Notes under the pieces: generated by a model | The model's input: the letters and a program-made list of their open reading frames with translations, nothing else | Told to the model about the DNA's origin: nothing | Database searches by the model: none | Shown: piece by piece, positions 35,632 through 45,060 of the stretch | Position numbering within the stretch: the first letter of the stretch is position 1 | How the letters are laid out: each line of letters begins with the position of its first letter | Translations under genes and position numbers: made by a program | From: Rhyzopertha dominica | Lineage: Eukaryota; Arthropoda; Insecta; Coleoptera; Bostrichidae | Direction: 5' to 3' | Assembly: GCA_025024175.1 (NCBI GenBank) | Contig: QCXZ01000137.1 | Coordinates: forward strand, 75,454,680 to 75,518,679 | Length of the DNA: 64,000 nucleotides

Positions 35632-37735
35632 GTGTTTATTTTCACATAGTATCGTTACTACAATATCTCAGATTCTTATGCGTAGAGTGAAAAAAGAATG
35701 CCCTCAGATTTAGGTAAGCATACCTTATCTGCTCTTCCGGACATCCTTGCACAGTAGGTTAATTAATTAATTAACAAATGCTGCGTGCTGCCACATTTTC
35801 ATAGTATCAGGATACTTATAGATGACTTGAGCTATTGGAAACCGACAAAAAAAAATGTGTATTTTAGTAATTATTACATAAATAAACAAAACAAGAAGGG
35901 TATTCATATGGTGAGAATAAAGATGCCACTTAAAAAATAAAATAATGTAACAAGGCGTTAGTTTACTAATGGTACATTGAAGTCAAAATCGAAAAGAAGA
36001 AACCTAGCAAAAAATTATACGAGGTGAGTTATGATACGTTATTATTTTGAGATGATCCACTGCATGATTTGCTTTTTAAACTGTGAAATACACAATTGTT
36101 TAAATTTAGCCGGAATATTATTGTAAACTTTAGATGCATAGTATGAAAATGATCGCTCGAACAATGATGTAGAGTGTATAGGAGGACTAATCATGCCTCT
36201 AATTCTTATATTGACATTATGAACGTCCGTTCTGAATATTATCTTTTTGTGTAAATATGGTGGTGTTTTGTTTAGTATGATTTTATGAATCAAAACGGCG
36301 AAATGGAGATAACGTCTACTCTCCATGTCCAACCAGTTAGCCTCTCTAAGCTTGCTGGAGACACTCTGCCTTCTACGAATACCAAAGCAGAGTCGAAGAC
36401 ATGCGTTCTGTATTCCCTGTATTCGTCTTTTAGAAGTACTGTCAATGCAGCTGCCGTACACCGTGTCACAGTAATTGAACTTAGACAAAACCAGGGATTC
36501 ACACAGTACAATCTTAGTGCGCCTGTTTGACATATGACGGTTATTATAAATAGACTTTAAGCTACAAAACGCTCCTTGAATACATTTACTAATATGACGT
36601 CTGAACCGTAAATCACTGTCTACAATCAATCCCAGGTTCCTCGCGAATGTTCTACAGGGTAGCCTTTCATTGCCTATCCGTATATTTACAGAATTTAATA
36701 AATTATCTCTCTGCTTTCGTCTACCAAATAGCATTACGATGGACTTCAGTGGATTAATTTTTAGGTTGTGTTTTTCAGAGAATTTCAGTAGCTTATCTAG
36801 TTCTTCATTGATTGTTGCATTTGCATATGAGATATCTTCTGGAAAATACGATAGATAAACTTGAGTGTCATCTGCATATGAGTGGTAACTACAGGAGGCG
36901 AAAACTTTACACATTTCAAATGTGTATAAGGTGAACAGAAGTGGTCCCAGAATTGATCCCTGTGGCACACCAGCATACACACGTACTGGATCAGATGAAA
37001 CTCCATTCGGTAGCAGTACTGTTTGCCATCGGTTTGTGAGATAGCTCTTGAGCAAGTTTAATGCATCTGGATCAAAACCTATATATGTTAGAATTGATAG
37101 TAGAGTGTCATGGTTGATTGTATCGAACGCCTTTGAAAAATCCAATAAAACGAGGGTGGTTAGTTTGCCTATATCTGCTGCAGTAAGTATATCATCTACT
37201 ATATGTGATAGGGCAGTACTACAACTGTACGATGGACGAAAACCAGATTGCAGTCGCGGAAGGACGTTGTGTTTGTCTAAGAAGTCACGGATTTGCATAT
37301 CCATAACTTTCTCTAAAATTTTTGACAAGATTGGTAGAATACTTATGGGTCGCAAGTCTTTGAATGATACCGGCTTGTCAACTTTGGAAATGGGATGTAT
37401 TATAGACCTCTTCCAAAGGTTAGGATATTTGGCGTTTAAGAGACAGTAATTAATAATATGAGTTATGAAAGGTGCAATCGTGGGAAGGCAAAGTCGAATC
37501 ATATCAAGGCTAATCAAGGCACATCCGACTGACTTTGTTTTAATGGCAGACAAAATTTGTAGAATAGCTGTCTCTGATATAGCTGTAAACGTGAAATTAA
37601 CACTGATGCCTGTGACTTTATTAGAAAGGTAATGAGAAAGAAGATCACAGTCTGGGGTCTGCGTCTTTTGTGAGTCAGTGAATGATTGATTGATTGATTT
37701 TACAAACAAAATGCGACCATACCAGATTTAATAAG
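35591..37735 (-). mobile_element. CR1/Jockey-group LINE, 5'-truncated, with (ATT)n tail
   Basis: Minus-strand non-LTR retrotransposon ending in a 3' UTR (GTGAAAATAAACACT) and a (TAA/ATT)n tail at 35591-35630, the usual type of tail for this group. The element lacks the endonuclease half and any ORF1, so it was truncated at the 5' end on insertion. It lies in the large receptor intron. Confidence 0.85.
36042..37709 (-). CDS. LINE reverse transcriptase, ORF2 C-terminal part
   Basis: An unbroken frame of at least 555 codons. It copies the element RNA at a nicked target. RT blocks in order: FKDLRPISILPILSKILEK (about residue 115), LVLLDFSKAFDTINHD with the first catalytic Asp, GVPQGSILGPLLF, and YHSYADDTQVYL with the YADD catalytic pair. 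A CR1-like C-terminal domain follows (KFNYCDTVYGSC, and FSYYASKVYNNIPAKF near the end). No stop or frameshift was found, so the truncated copy is young or was inserted recently. The computed TTG start is only the edge of the open frame; the upstream endonuclease is missing. Clade assignment (CR1, L2 or Jockey) is tentative. Confidence 0.88.
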   Translation of the reverse strand: MFVKSINQSFTDSQKTQTPDCDLLSHYLSNKVTGISVNFTFTAISETAILQILSAIKTKSVGCALISLDMIRLCLPTIAPFITHIINYCLLNAKYPNLWKRSIIHPISKVDKPVSFKDLRPISILPILSKILEKVMDMQIRDFLDKHNVLPRLQSGFRPSYSCSTALSHIVDDILTAADIGKLTTLVLLDFSKAFDTINHDTLLSILTYIGFDPDALNLLKSYLTNRWQTVLLPNGVSSDPVRVYAGVPQGSILGPLLFTLYTFEMCKVFASCSYHSYADDTQVYLSYFPEDISYANATINEELDKLLKFSEKHNLKINPLKSIVMLFGRRKQRDNLLNSVNIRIGNERLPCRTFARNLGLIVDSDLRFRRHISKCIQGAFCSLKSIYNNRHMSNRRTKIVLCESLVLSKFNYCDTVYGSCIDSTSKRRIQGIQNACLRLCFGIRRRQSVSSKLREANWLDMESRRYLHFAVLIHKIILNKTPPYLHKKIIFRTDVHNVNIRIRGMISPPIHSTSLFERSFSYYASKVYNNIPAKFKQLCISQFKKQIMQWIISK

Positions 37736-37924
37736 TAGAATCCAATTTTGTTTAGGCGAGACTTTCTGTGAATCTATAATACCTAAGCTATTCAACTTTT
37801 ACTGTGGCGACCCTGTTAAATTTTTTTGAGGAATTATGAAAATTTAACGATTAAATGGAAAAACGTAATCGTGTCAAAGTCAGTTTCAATTAAATGACAA
37901 TCATTGAACTGGTGCTGAATGGAG

Positions 37925-38470
37925 ATTAAACAGAGAAAAGGAAAAACTGGAAATGTTAAAAAAGATAAGGAGTTTACAAAGACAGGACTTGATGTACTTG
38001 CAATTACAGAAACTAAGAAGACATGCAGGCGTACTGGAAACGGATGGAGGATATGTGTTGATATATAGGGGAGTACAGCAGCGAGAAAGAGCAAAAGGAG
38101 GGGTAGCCTGTATAATAAATGAAAAACAATCCACAGAAATAAAAAAGTGGGAATGCATAATTGAAAGATTAATGTTGGCCAAAATTGAAGGGATAATCGT
38201 TTACTCTATCATTATTGCCTATGCACCCAAGAAATAAATTTGGGAGGACGTAACAAATGCATTAGATGGGAGGGAAGGTATAAAAATTATAATTGGAGTT
38301 TAAATGCCAGAGTTGCTGGAGGCATTGTGGGAAAGTATAAGAAAATGTTAAAAACGACGAAAGTATGAGGTTAATAGATCTTTGTAGAGAAAATAAAGTG
38401 ATTGTTACGAATAAATTCTATGAACATAAGAATACAAGAGCATTAGTAGGTAGAGGAGAATAGAATAGAG
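37925..38470 (+). mobile_element. RTE-like LINE, endonuclease fragment (left half of interrupted copy)
   Basis: Plus-strand pieces of an APE-type endonuclease that nicks target DNA: GGYVLIYRGVQQRERAKGG, VACIINEKQSTEIKKWEC, then after stops IIIG..NARVAGG, ND-SMRLIDLCRENKVIVTN and FYEHKNTR. The catalytic GDFNA motif is changed. Domain order continues beyond the LINE inserted at 38480-39637, at 39640. Confidence 0.65.
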
Positions 38471-38479
38471 GACATATCT

Positions 38480-39637
38480 ATTGAACAGAACGCAACAAGC
38501 CAAAATTGGTTCATATATTAGTGATAAAGAGATGAAGTTCCTCAGGGCACAGTCTTGGGGCCGATATTGTTCTTGTTATACATCAACGACCTATTCACAA
38601 TACAGAGTTCAGCAAGGATTGTTGCTTTTGCGGACCACACTGCATTTTACTATAGAGATACATCCTGGGAAAGGCTCACAACCACAGCTGAAAAAGACCT
38701 ATGCCAAATAGAAAAATGGCATAGTGGAAAGCTACTTACAATAAACCACGATAAAACTAAATTCATCACCTTCACCTGCCATAATTATAACATGGCAAAC
38801 TTCAATAGCATAAATATGAGAAATGGCACAAAGAAAATAAACTCTACTGAGCAGCATAATTACCTTGGATTGTGGATAGACCACCACTTGAAATGGGATG
38901 CCCATATAAATAACTTTACCACTAAACTTAGAATAATTCTATATAAATTCAAGGTACTAAATCAAATGTCTGATCTGCGAAGGATGAGGGTTGTTTACTA
39001 CGCTCTGATGGAGTCCCTTCTGTCATATGGCATAGGCGCATGGGGTTTCGGCAACGGATAGTGTGCTGACAAAACTTGCATCATTACAAAAAAGATTTAT
39101 TAAGTGTATGCTACATCACGATATATACTATCCAACTGTCTAATTATTCTCAGAAGCTGGAGTTCATGAGTTGCGACTGCTGTATATCAGCCAGCTGCTG
39201 ATATACCGATACATGACTGGAGAACACCATTTTCTTAACCATCCTTATAGGACAAGAGGCCGTGAGAATAATATTCTTGCCACAATTAAACGAAGAACAA
39301 ATGCTGGACAAAGGTCAATTAGTTTCCTGGGTCCTCGTCTTTTCAACATGAAATAAGAAGCAGCAAAAGTTTGAAAAGCTTTAAAAAACATCTGAAGAAG
39401 TGGCTATTGGATGACGAAAACAAGAATCTGGTCTTGGAATGTCTAAAACATTTTGTCTGATTGTTTGTTATTGTCTTGAATGNAAGTTTTTGCAGTGTAA
39501 TTAGTAAATTCATAAGCATGTANTGTAATCACATACAAGCTATTAGTTTATTGTGATTTTTGTAAATCAACATATTGATGTTTTAGTTTATTGTACTATA
39601 TTATGTAGTTCAATAAACCATATTATTATTATTATTA
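38480..39637 (+). mobile_element. LINE RT fragment inserted in the RTE-like copy
   Basis: Plus strand. VPQGTVLGPILFLLYINDL (RT motif B) is frameshifted into AFADHTAF, where the YADD/FADD catalytic pair reads ADH: the second Asp is lost. Thumb sequences follow (NYLGLWIDHHLKWDAHIN, MRVVYYALMESLLSYGI), then RGRENN..PRLFNMK and a 3' UTR ending CAATAAACC(ATT)n at about 39611-39637. It is 5'-truncated just before motif B. It separates the endonuclease and RT-proximal parts of another LINE. Confidence 0.75.
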
Positions 39638-39639
39638 AT

Positions 39640-40110
39640 ACCAGCCAATAAAATACATAAAAATGACCAGAAATAAGTAAAAAGAGAAAAGGACAGTAGT
39701 AAAGAAATTAGTATTAGAAGCAAAAAAAGTTCTTGGGAAAACTCTGGCAAGAGAAAGAAAGCATACTATAAAGGAAACCATAATTATTCCACAGTCCTCA
39801 AAAGCCCAAGAACTCAAAATCAATTCACGTTAAACCATGTAATAGGTAAAGATGGGAACACACTGACAGATAAAAGACAAGAAATCAGCAGTGAAGAACC
39901 TACCAAGAAAGGACTAAAGAGGCAACATATGGGGGCGGAAGAAATGAAAATTCTACTGGAAGTCTGTAGGAAAGCATGGACATGTGGTAAAGTACCAGAA
40001 GAGCGTCTTCGGAGGCAAATCGAAACACAATTATTATTATCGTAAAGTGGTTTTAGAAAAGGCTATATCATCGATAATTACATATTTAGTCTCAAGCATC
40101 GTATGGCTTT
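39640..40110 (+). mobile_element. RTE-like LINE, right half of interrupted copy
   Basis: Continues the element broken at 38470. SSWENSGKRKKAYYKG, VIGKDGNTLTDKRQEISSEE and EMKILLEVCRKAWTCGKVPEE match the linker between endonuclease and RT; SGFRKGYIIDNYIFSLKH (about 40050-40103) matches the RT motif QSGFRxGRSTxDxIFxL. The stretch between these is deleted and the frame changes. Confidence 0.62.
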
Positions 40111-42179
40111 TCGGCTTTTCTATTTATTACTAAATGTGCTGGTAATTGTTTGTTTCACTTTTCCTACAACATAAACGTGAAAAAATTGATGACATATTTG
40201 TATCGATTTTTTCTTGCTACTAACTTATTGATCTGATGATTTCATTTATAATTCAGGATTCTATTTTGTAACGTTGGTTTAGTGCATATATTTAAAACTA
40301 GATTCACGTCTGTCAACCTTAAATTAGTTAGACCTGAGGAGATTCCTACGTCACGCCCAGTGATGGACTGGAGATTTTTGTGGTATGAATTAATTGACCC
40401 AACAACAGTTTTTCTTGGCCAGACAGCCATGATTGTGTCAACCCTATCTACACCACTCCTCAATATTACCGCATTAAAAAAATGAATAATGAATGATATA
40501 TGAACAATACTTATACATACAGGTACTGTTGTTATTGTCATTATTATTATTAGTAACAGAATCTTCCTGGGGGTTCCAGATACACACAAAGCTTCAAAAA
40601 GAAATTCAAGGTCATTGCTAACCGGCTTATGGGATTTTTCTTATCCTTACTTTGTCGCCCTCACAACGCAATAAAAGCGAAAGTCAATTTTATTTTTATT
40701 CAAGAAGATTAATTGCAGCCAGCAGCGGCAGACGACTGCCAGGGATTAAGAGCTAAATGGATTTATGTTGTAGCAAAACAGCTTTAAATCTGAACATTCA
40801 GCACATCAGAAAAGCAAGATTGGAGTAAAAACTCGACTTGTTGAATATATTAGGCTATGGGGTTCATAAGTCTTCTAATTTGTCAGACTTCAGTTTCAAT
40901 CAGATGAAGCAATCTAAAATTATGTTTGGTACTTGATTGTTTTACTATGCCCTTTCCAATTACTATTGCCTAACAGTAGTAGTTTTTCTCTAGAATAAAG
41001 TTCAAGCTATTAATACTTACTAGTTGTGCAAATATCTGATTCTGAAGGGTAAAGTAGCAAAACCGAAGTTGACAGCGTCGGCGTTGGTGGAAATATAGTT
41101 AGAACTTGCTGCAACTATAACAGATGCATTTATACAACGGGCGCCCAAAGGGCGTAGGTACAGAAATTGTGACTGGCGATAATGTCATGCACATACCATA
41201 CGCTGGGTGCTAGAAGGCAAGTTCAACTTTAGCTTTGTAAACATATATTCCAGTTTCTTTTTAAGGGAGCTTTGTGGCGTGGTGTACATTCTCAAAGCAG
41301 TAAATAATAACGGTACTGGATTAATAGTACATTAAACAAGCAAAAAAAATGTAAAAAAAGAATTAGCGGTTTTAGGACCAAACGAGAATAGGAAAGCAAA
41401 TTCTGTTCTCTTTCTCGCATTCTTAATTAGTTCTTAAATAATTAAACAACATATACAATAGTGGACGAGGACAACCAGACAGAAAAATTGTTTGTACGTC
41501 TAAATATGTATGGAACAAGACAAAGGAAAACTGATTATTTACTTATTATGTCTACTAGCAAGTGTTTTAAAATGAATAGTGTTGGAAATAATAAGGGTAC
41601 TGGTAGTGCAAACGAATGAATTGCTGGAAATGTTTGCTTTTCTGGCAGTTTCCATGCTTCTCAATGGTACATTAAGGCGTTGTATGAAAATTGAGTGATG
41701 ATACGCGATATTGTACCTGACAGTACTCCAGAAGACATCAAGGCAGCAAATCGCTTTTGTATGTAAGTAAATGCTAATGATGATGTCCTTAGGTCATTCA
41801 GATATAGCGTCCGAAGATTTTTCCACTGGATATGATAAAATTAAGACTTGCACCAGGTGGCTTCTTTAGGTGGGTGGCGTGCTCTAGGTCCCCACTTCAA
41901 TCAGACCAGTGGTCTGATTACAAGATATTAGGGGAGTTCGGGATGGTTTTTACCAGGGAATGAGCATATCTAGGTGGCATATACCAAACCTACCTCACGA
42001 AAAAGATTTGTACCAAGTGCTTTGAACCCATGTACGACCAACACTAGGTGGTACCTTCGCAAAGGATGTGTGCTCCAGGTCTTTAAGTAAAGCATCCACC
42101 TGTTGTTATTCCTAAAATAGGATATCGTCTTCTGAAGAGGCTATATTTTTTTAATCTACAGCGAATTGCATTTAGTGTT
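40111..42179. other. Receptor intron, no gene recognised
   Basis: At 40250-40590 both strands are open for more than 65 codons and richer in G+C, which suggests a decayed element, but no motif was recognised. The rest is ordinary AT-rich DNA. Confidence 0.35.
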
Positions 42180-42552
42180 TGGGTCCCATTGTGTCTGGTG
42201 TCTAGTAATCAAAATTTAACTGTCTTTATTCTCGTGTCGAGATTCAAGACACGCTTGTCAAACCCGTTTTTTGAGTTTTCTAGGTCAAGTTTCTCTCACT
42301 CTGTCATAAAAACACCTGCTTCACTGAGCCTTTCGCTCGGATCTGGCTTGGTTAACCGCTGTTCAAATTCAAAACTACCCCCGGCCTCTCCATCGGGCTA
42401 TTTATACCCTCATCGACAATTCTAATCCGTCGTTATCAAAACTTCGCGTAGATTCCATAGATAGAATTTACTTGAGTGTCTCGATATTTCCGCATCTACA
42501 TGTCTACTACTCTAGTCCACAGATGGTGCTGATTATCCTCAAGCATGTAACA
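42180..42552 (-). repeat. 3' LTR of a Ty3/gypsy element
   Basis: On the minus strand it begins TGTTACATGC at 42552, directly after a polypurine tract. It contains a TATA box (TATAAATAG, 42398-42406) and a poly(A) signal AATAAA (42225-42230), the normal U3-R order. The lower boundary near 42180 is an estimate; no paired 5' LTR is in the window. Confidence 0.65.
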
Positions 42553-42566
42553 CTACCCCCTTCTTA
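42553..42566 (-). promoter_or_regulatory. Polypurine tract of the Ty3/gypsy element
   Basis: Minus strand AAGAAGGGGGTAG sits immediately before the LTR start TGTTACA. It would prime plus-strand DNA synthesis. Confidence 0.65.
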
Positions 42567-43215
42567 GAAATTAATCGTCCCGATCAGTTCCATTCATCGG
42601 GATCTCCGTGGTACTCCTTTAACGATTCAAGTGTACCACATTCGTCCTTGATTTTGGGCTACGCTATTTTCTGTAGTTCACGTCGTTAATCCTTTTTATT
42701 ACTCTATAAGGTTCTTACCACAGCGATCCCCCTGTGATTAACCCTTGCACCATAGCGAGCTTACGTACGATCATCCTTAATCTTGATTTCCTGTCGCACT
42801 AATCCATGGGCTACCAGAATTCCCTGTCTAATGTTGTCGACATAATCAGTTACTTCCTCTCCTGGTTCATGCAAGATACAGATAGCACGGTAGTCTCAGA
42901 TCTCTTCCAAAGACTGACTACTGATGTCTCATGGTCTGGAATGAGCGTTTCCCAGTCGGTTTGATGTCGCTCCACAACTTTTGAACTGCTCCATTGGTTC
43001 AGTTAAACCGCTCGATCAGACTGTGGATTCTGTGTTCTAGTACAGTTCCTAAAATACCTTAGACTCGAAATTTCTTCCTTGATCTGAATGTATTTCTAAC
43101 GGCACTCCAAATCTGCACACGAAGTTATCGACAAGAACTCGTGCAACCGTCGAGACTTCCTGGTTCGTTATCGCATAGATCTCTGGCCATTTACCGAAGT
43201 ACTTATTGTTGTCTG
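42567..43215 (-). mobile_element. Ty3/gypsy integrase fragment with GPY/F module
   Basis: Minus strand. KWPEIYAITNQEVSTVARVL and FGVPLEIHSDQGRNFESKVF are the integrase core (the second catalytic Asp is in HSDQG). After frame breaks come PGEEVTDYVDNIRQGILVAH, and finally GPYRVIKRINDVNYR..VVHLNRLKEYHGD, the C-terminal GPY/F module that ends this class of integrase. Several stops and at least two frame changes make it inactive. It is cut off at 43215; gag, protease and RT are absent here. Confidence 0.78.
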
Positions 43216-43449
43216 TTGTGGGAAATGATGTAACGTTCTATGGAAAGTGTGTACTCCTAGATGGTATTATTGGATGCAGATGTTGATGCACTGATTTTTT
43301 GAAAAGCACATTAATTGATTTTACTTTACATTTAGCTATAATACACATATACGAAAGTGAATGCTTTCAGCGTCCATAATATAAGATGAGGAAACATATC
43401 AAAAATTATCCCGAGATCCTACCTCAAAAATTTCCAAAATTACCAATGA
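43216..43449. other. Junction between Ty3/gypsy and Penelope elements
   Basis: About 230 bp with no recognisable element end. The Penelope frame upstream of a TGA at 43447 is unclear. Confidence 0.4.
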
Positions 43450-44508
43450 TCTTATCAAAAGTTCAAATCTTTCGAATGGGAGAAGTCTCTTTTAACTATT
43501 TCCGATTGCAAGGTAACTAAATTGTATGGTTTGCCCAAAATCCACAAAACCAATGTCCAGTTAAGACTCATAGTCAATACGATTGGAATTCCTTGTTACA
43601 GATTGCCAAAATTTTGTGCCAACTATTTAAAACCTTATGTAGGAAATACCAGTAGTTTCATCAAAAATTCGTCAGACTTTATTGATATTATAAAAGGTTT
43701 AAGTATTTCAGAAGGTGAAACGATAGATATCATCAAATCCAAGCTTAATAGCTATCCCTTAGGTGACACGATAGCCAGATTATCAGAACATTGTTTAAAA
43801 TCTACTTATTTCTTATGGAACGATAATTTTTATGAACAAAAATCAGGTTGTGCACCTCTAAGTCCTGTAGTAGCCAATTTGTTTATGGAAAATTTTGAAC
43901 ATGTAGCGATAAAGAGTTTTCAGCTTAAACCAAAATGTTGGTATAGGTACGTAGATGACACTTTTGTTATTTGGCCCCACGGTATAGAAGAGCTGGGTGG
44001 GTTTCAAAATCATTTGAACAGTCACAATCCCGACATAAAATTTACTATGGAATTGGAAAGCAATGGTAGTTTACCTTTCTTGGATGTCCAAATTTACAGA
44101 ACAAACACTGGACAGTTAGGACACAAGGTTTACAAAAAACCAACACACACAGACAGATATTTACATGCCACATCTCACCACCCTCCTTCTCAAAAGAATA
44201 GTCTTATTAGGACGTTATTTGTTAGAGCACAAAGGATATCAGACGAAAGTTCTGTACAAAAAGAAATATATAATCTTAAATCAGCGCTAGTAAGAAATGG
44301 TTATAGTAGTAAGAATATTTGGTCAGTTTTTAATAAAAGTGCTCATCCGAATCAAGTAAATTTTCAGCCACGACAAAGTAAATTGAAGTTGAGTTTGCCT
44401 TATGTACAAGGCCTTTCGGAAAAATTAAAGAAGATGCTTAGAAAACACGATATTTTAGTTGTTGATAGTACATATAATAATTTAGATAAAATTTTAAGTT
44501 CTACTTAA
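43450..44508 (+). pseudogene. Penelope-like reverse transcriptase
   Basis: Reverse transcriptase of a Penelope-like element. Signature LYGLPKIHK starts at 43522; QKSGCAPLSPVVANLFMENF is motif B; WYRYVDDTFVIW is the catalytic YVDD, encoded at about 43948-43959; SLPFLDVQIYR and KVYKKPTHTDRYLHATSHHP follow, and LSLPYVQGLSEKLKKML marks the linker. Motif A, normally SFDVxSLFTxxP, reads IDIIKSKLNSYPLGDT, so its catalytic Asp is lost, apparently by a frame slip and substitutions. GCAPLSP also replaces the usual GxxMGSPLSP. The frame ends at TAA 44506-44508, in frame with the nuclease domain that follows. The ORF track's TTG start is not a real start. Confidence 0.85.
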
Positions 44509-44841
44509 GATAAAGTACGTTTAGAGAGTGAAGATGTTTACAAAATTACTTGTTCTTGCGGAAAGTGTTACATAGGTCAAACTAAAAGAAAAGTAGGTAT
44601 GCGTTTGAAAGAACACATACGTGCTACTAGGTTGCAACAGATAGATAAATCTTCCGTAGCTGAACACTCATATTTGACTAAACACATGATTGATTTTGAT
44701 AAAACAAAAATTTTACATAGAGAAAAATATTATCACAAACGTCTAATAAAAGAAGCTATAAAAATTTGTAGGAATACTAATAATTTTAATAGGGATTGTG
44801 GAAATTATGAGTTAGGTGACATTTGGAAGGCTATTTTGTAG
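44509..44841 (+). pseudogene. Penelope GIY-YIG endonuclease domain
   Basis: In the same frame as the RT and separated from it only by one TAA. DVYKITCSCGKCYIGQTKRK carries the GIY-YIG signature with the CxC/C zinc-binding pattern of Penelope elements; RLKEHIRATRLQQIDKSS gives the next conserved block and AEHSYLTKHMIDFDK the last. It ends with ELGDIWKAIL at a stop at 44839. In this family the nuclease is fused to the RT, so the stop makes the copy non-functional. Confidence 0.85.
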
Positions 44842-45020
44842 TTATCTTTTATCAAGTAGTTCGTGTATATCTAGTAGGTAGGTAGTTTCTTTTTCATCGT
44901 TAGGTTCCTTTTTTATCATGTTGGCACGTTGTTTCTATGACGTCTCGCATCCTTGGTGATTTGTTTATTTACTTTCAAAATTTTGTTAGAACTTGTGTCA
45001 GGCAAATTTTGAGGTTCTTC

Positions 45021-45058
45021 GTCTTTGACAAAGATTACAGGTGTAATCGAAACGTCAG
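45021..45058 (+). ncRNA. Hammerhead-like motif at the Penelope 3' end
   Basis: TTGACAAAG, a clean stem-loop (ATTAC, loop AGGT, GTAAT), then CGAAACGTC: stem II, GAAAC and the GUC cleavage triplet are kept, while CUGANGA is degraded to TTGACAA. It sits in the 3' non-coding part of the element, where Penelope hammerheads are known to lie. Confidence 0.4.
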
Positions 45059-45060
45059 AC

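Noticed and set aside
36285..36530. Plus ORF of 81 codons and other frames over 36-37.5 kb
   Set aside because: Shadows of the LINE reverse transcriptase on the minus strand.
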